DNA from: Edaphobacter lichenicola
GTDB taxonomy: Bacteria > Acidobacteriota > Terriglobia > Terriglobales > Acidobacteriaceae
DNA: 64,000 bases
Reading direction: 5' to 3'
NCBI RefSeq assembly: GCF_025264645.1
Contig: NZ_CP073696.1
Coordinates: 4,464,001-4,528,000, forward strand
In this document: piece after piece, positions 44,859 through 55,081 of the stretch
How positions within the stretch are numbered: the stretch's first letter is position 1
Layout: every line of letters starts with the position of its first letter
Notes under the pieces: model-generated
Database searches by the model: none
Told to the model about the DNA's origin: nothing
What the model saw: only the letters and a program-made list of their open reading frames with translations
Translations under genes and position numbers: made by a program

Positions 44859-46847
44859 TCAGAAGTGCATCCCGAACCCGCGCGGAAATAGCGGTTGTGC
44901 TGAGTCATCTGGAAGATCGCTCTTCTGTTGTTCGACGGCCTCTGCGGAACTGGGGAGCTCGAACGGCAGGTGACCGGAGGGAGCGGTGGTGCCCTTGAGG
45001 AGATCGAGCAGTGGCTTGTCGTCGATGCCGAAGTCACCGAGGACCGCTGTTGCGTGTGGCATTACATCGGTCAGGATCAGGGGTCTTTCGAGCGTTGTGA
45101 TGAAGATGCACGGAGTGGTGCTGCTCGCTTTCAGCAGCTCCGCGAAGGCGGGGTCCGTCGGGAGAAAGTTCAGGCGGCCTTCGTGTTGCCTTGATCCGAA
45201 GAAGTAACCCGGGTGTTCGCCCTGGAAGGGCGCGGGTGCGCGAATGATGGCGACCTCTGCCTGGCTCGGATCGGACACGACCTGCCAACCTGCTGCCTTT
45301 GCAGACTCCGGCCGTAAGCCGTAGAGATAGACCTTTAGCCCTGTTTTGGTGAGCGGGAGAAGCGGCTTGCGTGGCGCAGGTGCAAGTGCGTTCTTGAGCA
45401 GCACCACTGCGCTCGCTTGCGCGGCTTGTCCTGCCTGAACGAACTCCGGTTTGCCCACGACCGATTGAGCGCTACCTTCGTCTGCGTAGGGTTGCTCGAA
45501 CAGGCCGAGCTGAAATTTCTGCACGAGAATGCGGGTTGCAGCTTCGCGCGCGCGAACTTCGGAGATGAGGCCGCTCCGGATGTCTTCGACGATGAGAGCG
45601 GCTTCCTCTGTACCACCGATCTGGTCGACACCTGCATTGATAGCCTTTGCGAAGCGCTGCGGCTTGGTGAGAGATTCAACCCCCCACGGCATGCCGATGT
45701 CTTTGGGGCTGGGCTTGGTGCCATTGGGCGCACCATTTTGACAGTTTTCGTTGCAGTCGCTGGTGATGCCCCAATCGCTGAGTACAACTCCACTGAATGC
45801 GTAGTGGCCACGCAGAAGGCCGGTGATCAACTGCGTGTTAAAGTTTGCGCCGACCTGTTCGAGCGGCTTCCCGTTGAGGGAGGCACCCTGCAGGATGGCG
45901 TAGGTGGGCATCACCGCGGCGACGTGAGCGTGGAATGCACCTTCAAAGGGGATGAGGTGGTAGGCGAGATGGTCGTCTTCGAAGGAGGCGTAGCGGCCGT
46001 AGAAGTTATGCGCGTCCCAGCCGTCCTTCTCTGCGCCGTATCCGGCCCAGTGTTTTACCACCGTGAGGACACTGTTGTGATTGAGGCCATCTTCGCCGTT
46101 CTGCATGCCTGCGACGTAGCCTTCTACGAGGCGTTTCGCGAGTTTGGCATTGGATCCGAAGGTGCCGTTCGAGCGTGCCCACCGCGGTTCGGTTACAAGG
46201 TCTGCCTGGGGCGCCAGAGATTCGCGTATGCCCACCGCGAGATACTCCTGTCGTACCGTATCCGCAAATTGACGAACGACTGCGGGGTCTCCGATAGAAG
46301 CGAAGCCGAGCGGTTCGGGCCAAAGTGAGAATACGGCGTCTGAAGAGCTGGCTCCGAGCACCTCTTGGAAGTGACTTCGAGGGTCGGTCGAGATGGTGAC
46401 GGGTACACCGAAGGCGCTCTTCTCCGCGATCTCCTGCACGTGATTATTTTGCGCGGCCAGAGTTCGGGCGTCGGTGCTCAGTCGCGTGATGAAGCTGTTC
46501 ACGCGTTGCTCCACGACCAGGCCGCGGATTCGATCGAGATCGTAGGCATTGCCGCGGCCAAGATCTCCGGCCGCCGGCAGCGTGCCATGCACCATCAGGC
46601 CCGCCACGTCTTCAATCCGCATCCGAGCGACGAGATCGGCGGCCCTGGTTTCCGGGGAGAGCCGCCAGTCCTCATAGGGGTCCAGCTTTCCGTTATGGTT
46701 CATGTCCTTGAACTCGAGGCCATCGACGGTCAGCAGTGCATCGGTTCGGTATCCAAATGCAGGTTGTGGAGTTGTGGGCGAAGTGCTTTGTGCACCTGCG
46801 GTGACCGCGAAGGCCGAGAGAGCCAGGACGAAGCGATATGCGTGCAT
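44859..46847 (-). CDS. GH3 beta-glucosidase-type glycosidase, secreted
   Basis: Glycosidase of 662 residues with a signal peptide (FVLALSAFAVTAGAQ). The N-terminal TIM-barrel has GH3 landmarks: FGVPVTISTDPR, VVKHWAGYG and the nucleophile Asp358 in VVLSDWGI. The second, sandwich domain is present (VVLLKN, LYGLRPE, AIIRAPAPFQ) and the protein ends soon after it, so there is no C-terminal FN3-like domain. An early segment, DMNHNGKLDPYEDW, looks like a calcium-binding loop. It probably releases glucose or related sugars from oligosaccharides made by enzymes such as the GH30 pair. It is divergent from the lactonase-like gene. Confidence 0.92.
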   Translation of the reverse strand: MHAYRFVLALSAFAVTAGAQSTSPTTPQPAFGYRTDALLTVDGLEFKDMNHNGKLDPYEDWRLSPETRAADLVARMRIEDVAGLMVHGTLPAAGDLGRGNAYDLDRIRGLVVEQRVNSFITRLSTDARTLAAQNNHVQEIAEKSAFGVPVTISTDPRSHFQEVLGASSSDAVFSLWPEPLGFASIGDPAVVRQFADTVRQEYLAVGIRESLAPQADLVTEPRWARSNGTFGSNAKLAKRLVEGYVAGMQNGEDGLNHNSVLTVVKHWAGYGAEKDGWDAHNFYGRYASFEDDHLAYHLIPFEGAFHAHVAAVMPTYAILQGASLNGKPLEQVGANFNTQLITGLLRGHYAFSGVVLSDWGITSDCNENCQNGAPNGTKPSPKDIGMPWGVESLTKPQRFAKAINAGVDQIGGTEEAALIVEDIRSGLISEVRAREAATRILVQKFQLGLFEQPYADEGSAQSVVGKPEFVQAGQAAQASAVVLLKNALAPAPRKPLLPLTKTGLKVYLYGLRPESAKAAGWQVVSDPSQAEVAIIRAPAPFQGEHPGYFFGSRQHEGRLNFLPTDPAFAELLKASSTTPCIFITTLERPLILTDVMPHATAVLGDFGIDDKPLLDLLKGTTAPSGHLPFELPSSAEAVEQQKSDLPDDSAQPLFPRGFGMHF

Positions 46848-46948
46848 GTAGGGCCGACCAGGAACCTGGAGATGAAAGCTATGCGTTCGCGAGGAAGTAT
46901 ACCCCAGGCGGTCTCACCGTCCGGCCATACTCCTTGGAGTCATCCACT

Positions 46949-48265
46949 ATGATGAGACCGTTCTATAACCTTCACCCCGGAGCGCTCGTGCCAAACATCA
47001 AAGTATCGAGACGGGACTTTATTGCAATGAGTGGAGCAGTTGCCATTGAAGCCGCGATTGGACATGCACAGAAGTCCGAGAAACGTCTTTATGCCTTCGT
47101 CAGCTCGTGGACGAGCGGACCGAACGGTGGAGGAGATGGCGGCGGTATACACGTATTTTCCTTTGACGAGGAAGACGGATCACTTCGCTTGCTGAGCAGC
47201 ATCGCACCGGAATTGAATGCTGGATACATCTGCCTTTCGCCGGACGGGAAGCAGCTGTATTCGACGGACGAGCGCAAAGATGCCGGCCACCAGCCGGGAG
47301 CTGGAGGAGCCGTTGTAGCGTTTGAAGTCGACCCAACAACCGCGGCTCTAAAACGACTCGATACAGTTCCCAGTATGGGGGCGTTTCCCGCCTTCATCAG
47401 CGTCGCTCCCGATGCCTCCTGCGTGGCGGTTGCCAACCACGGATCCTACGACGCTACGACCCGCGTTGTTCAGGAAGCCGGCCGCCCCGAGGTGCAAAGA
47501 CTCTACGACGATGCGTCTGTCGCACTCTTTCCTACTGGAAAGGATCAATTATCTCCAGCCAGCGACGTGGCTGTCTTCGCGCAGCAACACGCGAAGGGAT
47601 GGGAACACGAAACCGGCCTGGACTCCATCTTTCAGGCCAGCCCGCACGCGCACTCCGTGAACTTCGATCCGGCGGGCAGGCATCTGTTGGCTTGCGATAA
47701 AGGAGCCGATCGGATCTACGTCTATCGTCTGGAGGAGAACGGGCCCCGGTTGAAACAACTCAGCGTTTTCGACGCTCCTCCGGGTACAGCGCCGAGACAT
47801 TCAGCCTTCCATCCGAATCGACCTTATGTCTTCGTCATTAACGAGCTGATGGCCACTATGAGTTCGTACCGCATCACTCCGCCGGGCGCTCTGGAGTTCA
47901 TCCAAACCGTACCCACGGTATCCGGCAACGCGGTTCCTTCAGGAAAGCGGAACATGCCGTCGGATGTTCATGTGCATCCGAGCGGGCGGTTCGTATACGG
48001 CAGCACGCGTGGGGAGGACAGTATTGCCAGCTTCAGCGTTGATCTCGAGACCGGCAGGCTGAGCCCCTTCGAGCTCGTTTCGACTTTGGGAAGTACGCCG
48101 CGTGGCTTCAACCTGAGCCCGGATGGAAGGTATCTCTTGGTAGGCAATCAGGACTCAAACGAGGTACGGACCTTCAGGGTCGATTCCGACACTGGTCGGC
48201 TACAACCTATTGGTGCTAAAGCCGAGATTCCACGGCCCGTGTGCATCAAATTTTCCTACTTGTAA
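46949..48265 (+). CDS. Exported lactonase-family beta-propeller protein (6-phosphogluconolactonase-like)
   Basis: Seven-bladed propeller protein of about 438 residues, related to YbhE/Pgl-type lactonases (ICLSPDGKQLYSTDE, DVHVHPSGRFVYGS, LSPDGRYLLVGNQDSNEV). A twin-arginine motif VSRRDFIAMSG lies about 20 residues from the start, so export is likely and a role on cytosolic 6-phosphogluconolactone is doubtful; hydrolysis of periplasmic sugar lactones is more plausible. The ATG at 46949 is chosen because GGAG precedes it; the open frame extends 37 codons upstream into the GH3 gene. It is divergent from the GH3 gene, across a 101-base gap. Confidence 0.82.
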   Translation: MMRPFYNLHPGALVPNIKVSRRDFIAMSGAVAIEAAIGHAQKSEKRLYAFVSSWTSGPNGGGDGGGIHVFSFDEEDGSLRLLSSIAPELNAGYICLSPDGKQLYSTDERKDAGHQPGAGGAVVAFEVDPTTAALKRLDTVPSMGAFPAFISVAPDASCVAVANHGSYDATTRVVQEAGRPEVQRLYDDASVALFPTGKDQLSPASDVAVFAQQHAKGWEHETGLDSIFQASPHAHSVNFDPAGRHLLACDKGADRIYVYRLEENGPRLKQLSVFDAPPGTAPRHSAFHPNRPYVFVINELMATMSSYRITPPGALEFIQTVPTVSGNAVPSGKRNMPSDVHVHPSGRFVYGSTRGEDSIASFSVDLETGRLSPFELVSTLGSTPRGFNLSPDGRYLLVGNQDSNEVRTFRVDSDTGRLQPIGAKAEIPRPVCIKFSYL

Positions 48266-48450
48266 GAGATTCAAGGATGAGACGAGCTGGCCTTCCCCTG
48301 GGCTAACCGCCAATGCACTCGTTGACAATTGCTGTGGCCGGCGTTGATCCGAAACGCGAACTTGGGCACCTTCGAATTGCGAGAATTTGCCATGACTCTC
48401 AGGTGAGGGGGGCCGTTTTATCAGAAGGTGCGGAGAGAATCGAATCGAGT

Positions 48451-49227
48451 TCAAGATGACTTGCTAGCCGCAACTAAGTTCTGCCATCCGGTCTTGCTCA
48501 TCTTCAGCCGTTGTCCACGCGTCAAAATCACCGATCCCTCGTTGCGACCCTCACGTGCCACCTCGCAAACGTAGTCCATGTTTACAATCGTCGAGCGGTG
48601 AATCCGAACGAACCTGTTTGGATCAAGCGTATTCGCCAACTGCTTCACTGTTTCGCGCAGCATGAAGCTCTTTGTTCCAACGTGCAGGCAGGAGTAGTAG
48701 TCCGCTGCCTCGATCCATTCGATCTCCTGAATATTGACCACTGTGTCTTTTGTGCCATTCGGTACCAGGAGGCGCTTCGGATACTCTTTTCCGCCGACTC
48801 CGCGCATCCCTACTTCGATGAGCACCTGCTTCAAACGCTCCTGGTTCTGGAGTGCGGTGTTCGAGGCAATCCTCTCCTTGGCCCGGGCGAGTGTGGCCTT
48901 CAGCCGCTCCGGTTCTACAGGTTTGGTTAGGTAGTCGAGTGCATGTACCTTGAACGCTTGAAGCGCATGTTGGTTGTGAGCTGTCACAAAGACTGTGATG
49001 GGCATCTGGGTTGCACCCATCTGCTCGATCACTTCGAAGCCTCCCTTGCCCGGCATCTGTATATCGAGAAACAGAACATCGACCTGTTGCGCTTTCAGGG
49101 ACGCCAACACCTCGCTGCCGTTTCTGCATTCGCGGAGCAGTTCTATCTCTTCGTCGCCAGCGAGAAGAAAGCGCAGCCGTTCGCGGGCCAGTGGTTCGTC
49201 GTCGGCAATAAGCACTCTGAGTCTCAT
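48451..49227 (-). CDS. LytTR-type response regulator
   Basis: Response regulator of 258 residues. Receiver at residues 1-120 with acid pair DD at 9-10, phospho-acceptor Asp55 in VLFLDIQMPG, Thr in VFVTAHN and Lys in DYLTKP. The LytTR DNA-binding domain spans about 150-250 (IEWIEAADYYSCLHV, MLRETVKQLANTL, FVRIHRSTIVNMDYV). It is coupled to the kinase gene by a 4-base overlap (ATGA at 49224-49227). The nearby RND efflux genes are a possible target (inference). Confidence 0.94.
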   Translation of the reverse strand: MRLRVLIADDEPLARERLRFLLAGDEEIELLRECRNGSEVLASLKAQQVDVLFLDIQMPGKGGFEVIEQMGATQMPITVFVTAHNQHALQAFKVHALDYLTKPVEPERLKATLARAKERIASNTALQNQERLKQVLIEVGMRGVGGKEYPKRLLVPNGTKDTVVNIQEIEWIEAADYYSCLHVGTKSFMLRETVKQLANTLDPNRFVRIHRSTIVNMDYVCEVAREGRNEGSVILTRGQRLKMSKTGWQNLVAASKSS

Positions 49228-50360
49228 CTTCTTTGGGGCTCGTACGGTATGGTGATCGCAACTTCAAAACCGCCCTCGTCGAGCGGTTGTGCCCTCATTG
49301 CGAATTCATCATTGTAGAAGTGCATGAGTCGCTCCCGCGTATTTCTCAAGCCGATACCGTGTCCGTCCTGCGCCGGTATGCCGGCGTCCGCTCCTGTGTC
49401 GCGTACCTTGAGGTGCAGGTTCGCGCCGTCACGCCTTGCAGACGCCTCGACCTTTCCTTCGCTCACACAATGCGCAATCCCGTGGCGTATCGCATTCTCG
49501 ACGATCGGCTGTAAGAGGAAACAGGGCACCATGCCATCGAGCGCTCCGGGGTCAACCTTAATCTGCACCTGGAGACGGTCTGCAAATCGAATCTGTTCGA
49601 TTGCGAGGTAGTTATCGATCATCTCCAACTCCTGCGAGAGCGGGACCTTCTCCGGAGTTGTTCGCTTCAACGTGCTCTTCAAGATGAGGTTTAAATGGGA
49701 CAGCATCTCGACTGCTTCGCTTTGTCGGCCCAATTCAACCAGTGTCGTAATTGCGTTGAGAGTGTTGAAAAGAAAGTGAGGCTCCAGTTGCATCTGGAGC
49801 GCTCTGAGGTGGGCCGAGGAGAGCTGCTTCTGAAGCTCGAGCGATCGCATCGCATCATGCTGCGCGCGCTGCTTGTACTGAACGATTCCGGTGATTCCAA
49901 TGATGAATCCATAGATCAGGAGTTCGATGCCGAACCGGTTGATGTTGAATAGAATCTTCCACATCTCCTGCTCCCCCACCGGACCCCACCCAAGCGGGAA
50001 GCCGATACCCCACAGCATCAACAGATGGACGAGTGCGAGCACGGATCCAGCAGCTAAATGCAGCAGAATCGTCTTCACTGAAAGACTAGACACAATCGGC
50101 AGACTCGGTGCCAACTTCCAAAGAACACAAGCAATTGTGCCCCACCATCCCCACAGGACTGCGCCGTAAACTAGTGAGGCCGGATGCATGATGGAACCGC
50201 ATTCGCCTGCAGTGGCGAGCGCCAGCACTGCCGCCAGCGACACGATCATTACGTAGCCGTTGAGGTGCCTGCTCAATGGCGTAGCAGCCACTCCCGCTGT
50301 TTTCTCTTGGGAGATCGCTGGAGCGTGTTGGTATTCCGAGGAGGTAGTGAAAGCGTTCAT
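49224..50360 (-). CDS. LytS/YehU-type sensor histidine kinase
   Basis: Membrane kinase of 378 residues. About four membrane helices lie in the first 165 residues (for example VMIVSLAAVLALATAG, ILLHLAAGSVLALVHLLML, LLIYGFIIGITGIV). The His_kinase domain follows, with phospho-acceptor His195 in LQLEPHFLFNTLNA. The ATPase part has the N-box VENAIRHGIAH, DTGADAGIP and GIGLRNTRERL. AAGGACGCC ahead of the ATG fits the start. It phosphorylates the LytTR regulator encoded directly after it. The signal is unknown. Confidence 0.94.
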   Translation of the reverse strand: MNAFTTSSEYQHAPAISQEKTAGVAATPLSRHLNGYVMIVSLAAVLALATAGECGSIMHPASLVYGAVLWGWWGTIACVLWKLAPSLPIVSSLSVKTILLHLAAGSVLALVHLLMLWGIGFPLGWGPVGEQEMWKILFNINRFGIELLIYGFIIGITGIVQYKQRAQHDAMRSLELQKQLSSAHLRALQMQLEPHFLFNTLNAITTLVELGRQSEAVEMLSHLNLILKSTLKRTTPEKVPLSQELEMIDNYLAIEQIRFADRLQVQIKVDPGALDGMVPCFLLQPIVENAIRHGIAHCVSEGKVEASARRDGANLHLKVRDTGADAGIPAQDGHGIGLRNTRERLMHFYNDEFAMRAQPLDEGGFEVAITIPYEPQRR

Positions 50361-50712
50361 GGCGTCCTTTCTTTCTCCGACGGCAGCTTCGTTCTAGGAA
50401 GAATCTACCTTGTTCCGTGATTCATCCACCAGAACATTCAAGAATCAGGATCTACCGTCCGCCCGATGCCACCAAGATATTTGCAGCCAACGCCCTTCTT
50501 TCTGCAGGGAAACTCGATCCATTCTCCTTTCTGCGTCGCGAGCTCAGGCGGGATGGTCTGGGCGAATTATCTGGCGTGGCGAAGTTGATCGTCGAGCGGA
50601 TTTCTTCCGCGGCACGTCCGGCATTTTTCCCTGCAGCTTTTGCGCCTTCGGCTGCATATCAGTTTTCATGCGCAGGGGAAGGGAAGATTCTGGAGACTGA
50701 GGTACGACAGCC
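50361..50712. other. Divergent gap between LytS kinase and RND efflux genes
   Basis: 352 bases without a clear gene. The plus-strand frame at 50417-50911 overlaps the efflux gene in another register and is treated as a shadow. Confidence 0.5.
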
Positions 50713-51930
50713 ATGCAGGCAAATGGAACGGTTGCGCTTCTTTGCATTTTTATCTGCATTCCGCTTGTGTCGTGTTCGCGTGTTGTGGCGCACGCCAATA
50801 CATCGCCCCCGGAGGGTGTCCCCGTTCACGTCACTCACGTCCTATCGCAGGATGTTCCACTGGAGATCACGGCGGTGGGAAACGTTGAGGCTGTTGAACG
50901 GGTCGACGTGAAGCCGCGCATCGCAGGGCAGATCAGAAGCGTTGCGTTCGCAGAAGGACAGAACGTTGCCAAAGGCCAGCTTCTCTTCACGATCGATCAC
51001 GATACGATGAGCCGGCAGCAGGCACAACAGGAGGCCGAGCTTGACCGCGATATCGCCATGGAGCAACAGGCCGTTGCTGTTGCGGCGCGAGATGCAGCCT
51101 CGCAGAAGCAGAGCCAATCGGAGGCCGATGTTGCGGTCAAGCTGGGCGAACTCGGAGTGCTCTCGGGTCAGTCGGTGAAACAAGCGATCACGGCGAGCGA
51201 TACCACGCGTTCCAGCCTTCATGCCGATCAGGCAGCTATTGCCGCTGCCGCCGGGGCGGTCAGGGCCGACCGCGCGCGTCTGGCGCAGACAACGCTACAG
51301 CTCAACTTCGCTGATGTTGTTGCGCCCATTACTGGGCGCGCTGGCGCCGCTATGGTCAAGGCCGGCAACGTTGTCCTTGAGAACGATACGACCCTCGTCA
51401 CTCTTCTTCAGCTCGCTCCTATTCGCGTCGTGTTCGGTGTTCCGGAACAATCGCTTGCCGAGGTGCAGCGTCTGAGCGCTGCGTGCTCCTTGGAAGTGGA
51501 GGCCGGGACTGCGGACAACCGTCTCGTCGAAGGCCATCTCGATTTCATCGATAACACTGTCGATGCTGCTAGCGGCACCGTTCGCATGAAAGCAACGTTT
51601 TCCAATACCGATCGCGCGCTCTGGCCTGGCGAATTCGTCAACGCCCGCCTTCGCTTGCGCGTGGATGCCCGCCAAGTTGTCGTTCCACAGTCCGCAATTC
51701 AGCAGGGGCTTGATGGAAAGTACGCATGGCGGGTCCAATCAGGAGTTGCGACGATGGTGCCGGTTACGGTGCTCCGCAGTTATAGGCCCGCGACCACTTC
51801 GCAGGCGGGCGGCGAAGTTGCGGTTCTTGGCAGCGGTCTCAGTCCTGGAGACGTGATCGTGACCGAAGGCCAGCTGCGCCTCACTCCTGGCGCTCGGGTT
51901 TCTCTTGTCGGTGCGCCGTCTGGACCATAG
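50713..51930 (+). CDS. RND efflux periplasmic adaptor (HlyD/MdtA type lipoprotein)
   Basis: Membrane fusion protein of 405 residues. The leader ends in a lipobox (IPLVSCS, Cys21), so it should be lipid-anchored. Then come the beta-barrel/lipoyl parts (VKPRIAGQIRSVAFAEGQNVAKGQLLFTID), an alpha-helical hairpin rich in Ala/Gln (residues about 95-180) and the returning lipoyl segment (DVVAPITGRAGAAMVKAGNVV). It links the inner-membrane pump encoded 61 bases downstream to an outer-membrane channel that is not in this window. Confidence 0.92.
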   Translation: MQANGTVALLCIFICIPLVSCSRVVAHANTSPPEGVPVHVTHVLSQDVPLEITAVGNVEAVERVDVKPRIAGQIRSVAFAEGQNVAKGQLLFTIDHDTMSRQQAQQEAELDRDIAMEQQAVAVAARDAASQKQSQSEADVAVKLGELGVLSGQSVKQAITASDTTRSSLHADQAAIAAAAGAVRADRARLAQTTLQLNFADVVAPITGRAGAAMVKAGNVVLENDTTLVTLLQLAPIRVVFGVPEQSLAEVQRLSAACSLEVEAGTADNRLVEGHLDFIDNTVDAASGTVRMKATFSNTDRALWPGEFVNARLRLRVDARQVVVPQSAIQQGLDGKYAWRVQSGVATMVPVTVLRSYRPATTSQAGGEVAVLGSGLSPGDVIVTEGQLRLTPGARVSLVGAPSGP

Positions 51931-51991
51931 TTACAGGTTGGCCCGGGCTGCTCAACGGCAGTTATTTGGCCACATCTGATCTGGATGCGAG

Positions 51992-54900
51992 GTGTCCCTC
52001 TTGCGCTTTACAGATTTTTTTATCCATCGCGCTATTACCACCACACTGCTGATCGCCGCGATCGCGGGTTTCGGGTTGCTGAGCTATCTTTCGCTTCCGG
52101 TCAGCAACCTGCCCGAGGTTGAGTACCCGACGATCCAGGTATCTGCGGCACTACCCGGCGCCAACCCGGATTCCATGGCCGCTACCGTCGCGACGCCGCT
52201 CGAGAGCGAGTTCTCGCGCATTCCGGGCATTGAAAATATGACCTCAAGCAGCCTGGTTGGCGAGACGGATATAACGCTGCAGTTCGCGCTAAACCGGAGT
52301 GTCGATGCGGCCGCGCAGGATGTTCAGGCGGCCATTTCTCGAGCTGCAGGCAATCTACCTTTGGGCATGCCTCAACCGCCCTCCTACTCCAAGGTCAATC
52401 CGGCGGATGATCCGATCATCTGGCTGGAGATGCATTCAGAGACGATGTCGTTTGAGGATTTTTCGCGCTATGCCACGCAGATCGTCTCGAAGCAGATCTC
52501 CATGGTGAACGGAGTTTCGCAGGTCGAAGTGTACGGACCCGAGCGCCCAGCGATTCGCGTCCAGGTTGATCCGGCACGTCTTGCTGCCTATAGCCTCGAT
52601 CTCGAGCAAATCCGCACCGCGCTTACGAATAACAGCGCAAGTCTTCCCACAGGCACGCTCTATGGGAATGCGAGGGACTACTCCCTGCAGGCGAACAGTC
52701 AACTCACGACCGCCGATCAGTTCTCGGATCTGGTTGTTTCTTATCGCAACGAACTTCCGCTGCGTCTTAACCAGATCGCCCATGTGTTGAACAGCTCCAG
52801 CAATGACAAGCGAACCTTCTGGATCAATGGGAAGCGAAGTGTCATCCTCGCCGTACGCAAGCAACCTGGCGCAAACACAATCGAAGTTGCGGACCGGGTG
52901 AAGGCCGCAGTTCAGACTCTGCGGGACGTTTTGCCTCCCGGTGTAGCGTTCGGCAAAGTCGCCGACAACGCCGACATCGTTCGCGGCTCGATCGCTGAGG
53001 TCAACCATACCCTTGCGATCACTATCGTGCTCGTCGTGCTGGTCATCTTTGCGTTTCTTGGAACACTCTCTTCGACGCTTATCGCCAGCGCTACCATTCC
53101 CGTGTCCATCTTGGGGTCCTTCGTCGCGATGCATCTTCTTGGCTACACCGTGGATATGTTCTCCATGATGGCGATCACGCTTTCGGTGGGTTTTGTGGTC
53201 GACGACGCCATCGTGATGCTCGAGAACATAGTTCGGCATTGTGAGATGGGTGAGTCTCGTCTGAATGCCGCGGTCAACGGCGCTGCGGAGGTGGGCTTCA
53301 CAATTCTCTCGATGACTCTCTCGCTCGTCGCCGTCTTTCTTCCGATTCTCTTTCTCAACGGCGTACTCGGACGACTTCTTCGTGAGTTCGCCGTCACCAT
53401 CTCGGTCTCCATCCTGCTCTCTGGTTTCTCGGCACTTACCCTTACTCCTATGCTCTGCAGCAGGTTTCTCAGCGAGCGTGTCCACGGGGACAACTGGTTC
53501 CTTCGCCGGACGGAGGGCATCCATGCAGCACTCGAGAGGGGGTATCAGCGTTCGCTTGATTTTGTTCTGCGCCATCAACGAGCGACGATCGTAGCCAGCA
53601 TCGCGATGACAGCAGCAACAGTTGCGCTGTTCGCAATCGTGCCTAAGAGTTTTATGCCTGCAGTCGATACCGGCGCCTTCTCCGGGAGCATGGAGGCCTC
53701 GCAAGACAGCTCCTTCGCCCAAATGATCTCGTATGGTGAACAGGTCAACAAAGCACTCGCCGCGATTCCATCGATGGAAAGCAACCTGTCGGGTGTCTTC
53801 TCGCAGAATGGGGGCTGGCTGTGGGTCAATCTTCGTCAGGACCGCCGACGGCCTAACGTCAAGGTCATCATCGCTGACCTTCAGAAGCAGCTCGACCGCA
53901 TACCGGGGCTCAAGGTCTATCTACGCCAACCGGACTTTGTCGATCTGGGACAGACTGAATCACGGTCGCAGTACTCCGCTGCACTTCGGAGTCCGGACGC
54001 CGAGCAGCTTTACCGCTGGGCCCCTCGCCTCAAGAGCAAGTTGGACTCTCTTCCCGAGCTCGCCAATGTTTCGACAGACCTGCAGATGAGCGCGCCCCGC
54101 GTCAACGTCGATATCCGCCGAGACCTTGCAATGTCCCTCAATGTCGATCCTGAGAAGATCGCCAACACGCTTTACGATGCCTTTGGAAATCGGCGCGCCA
54201 ACACCATCACTGTCGCGTCGCAGCAGTACGATGTCATCCTCGAGGTCGCTCCCCAATATCAGCAAGACCCTGAAACGATTGGCAACCTCTATCTTGCGTC
54301 GAATACGGGCAGCCTTGTTCCTCTCTCGGCCGTTACGACGCTGAGCCAGACCGTCGCTCCCCTGACGGTCAATCATCTAGGGCAGTTTCCAGCGGTTACG
54401 TTTCACTTCGATCTGAAGCCTGGCATCTCGCTCGATAAGGCAACACTCGCGGTGCGTCGAGCTGCGACCGAACTCGGCATCCCCGCCACTATGAACTTCA
54501 CCTTCCAGGGGACCGCGGCACAGTTTCAAAGTTCCCTGAAGGGCCTTGGCGTGTTGCTCGTGATCGCGGTGACGGTCATCTATCTCGTTCTCGGCGTCTT
54601 ATACGAGAGCTTTATTCATCCGATTACGATCCTTTCGGGTCTTCCTGCCGCCGCTATCGGTGCGCTCCTCACGTTGCTGGTGTTCGGCCAGGATCTCAAC
54701 CTCTACTCCTTTCTCGGCATCATCCTGCTGATCGGCATTGTCAAAAAGAATGCCATCATGATCGTCGATTTCGCTATTGACGCCGAGCGCAGCCAAGGGA
54801 TGACGCCTGAGCAGGCCATCTATCAGGGTTGTCTTCAACGCTTTCGTCCGATCATGATGACGACCATGGCGGCGTTGTTGGGTGCGGCTCCCATCGCTTT

Positions 54901-55081
54901 GGGCCAAGGCGTCGGGGGTGAGGCGCGCCGGCCACTCGGTATCGCAGTAGGCGGCGGCCTGCTGCTTTCGCAGACGGTGACGCTCTATGTGACACCGGTG
55001 ATTTATCTCTTTCTGCATCGCCTCCAACATAGAAGGCTTGAAACAAATATCAGTAGTGAAACAGTTCCATCGACCCCCTAG
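51992..55081 (+). CDS. RND efflux pump, inner-membrane transporter (MdtB/AcrB type)
   Basis: Proton-driven exporter of 1029 residues, the usual length, with twelve membrane helices and two large periplasmic loops. Landmarks: LPVSNLPEVEYPTIQVSAALPGANP, the helix-4 region VGFVVDDAIVMLEN with its essential acidic pair, GVLGRLLREFAVT and, in the second half, LIGIVKKNAIMIVDFA and TTMAALLGAAPIALG. The frame opens with GTG at 51992; a TTG at 52001 with GAGG eight bases upstream is an equally good or better start and costs three residues. It works with the preceding adaptor. The sequence does not tell drugs from other substrates. Confidence 0.93.
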   Translation: MSLLRFTDFFIHRAITTTLLIAAIAGFGLLSYLSLPVSNLPEVEYPTIQVSAALPGANPDSMAATVATPLESEFSRIPGIENMTSSSLVGETDITLQFALNRSVDAAAQDVQAAISRAAGNLPLGMPQPPSYSKVNPADDPIIWLEMHSETMSFEDFSRYATQIVSKQISMVNGVSQVEVYGPERPAIRVQVDPARLAAYSLDLEQIRTALTNNSASLPTGTLYGNARDYSLQANSQLTTADQFSDLVVSYRNELPLRLNQIAHVLNSSSNDKRTFWINGKRSVILAVRKQPGANTIEVADRVKAAVQTLRDVLPPGVAFGKVADNADIVRGSIAEVNHTLAITIVLVVLVIFAFLGTLSSTLIASATIPVSILGSFVAMHLLGYTVDMFSMMAITLSVGFVVDDAIVMLENIVRHCEMGESRLNAAVNGAAEVGFTILSMTLSLVAVFLPILFLNGVLGRLLREFAVTISVSILLSGFSALTLTPMLCSRFLSERVHGDNWFLRRTEGIHAALERGYQRSLDFVLRHQRATIVASIAMTAATVALFAIVPKSFMPAVDTGAFSGSMEASQDSSFAQMISYGEQVNKALAAIPSMESNLSGVFSQNGGWLWVNLRQDRRRPNVKVIIADLQKQLDRIPGLKVYLRQPDFVDLGQTESRSQYSAALRSPDAEQLYRWAPRLKSKLDSLPELANVSTDLQMSAPRVNVDIRRDLAMSLNVDPEKIANTLYDAFGNRRANTITVASQQYDVILEVAPQYQQDPETIGNLYLASNTGSLVPLSAVTTLSQTVAPLTVNHLGQFPAVTFHFDLKPGISLDKATLAVRRAATELGIPATMNFTFQGTAAQFQSSLKGLGVLLVIAVTVIYLVLGVLYESFIHPITILSGLPAAAIGALLTLLVFGQDLNLYSFLGIILLIGIVKKNAIMIVDFAIDAERSQGMTPEQAIYQGCLQRFRPIMMTTMAALLGAAPIALGQGVGGEARRPLGIAVGGGLLLSQTVTLYVTPVIYLFLHRLQHRRLETNISSETVPSTP

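Noticed and set aside
52436..53722. 428-codon minus-strand frame inside the RND pump gene
   Set aside because: Highly charged Asp/Arg/Glu composition typical of an antisense shadow, and the plus-strand gene is certain.
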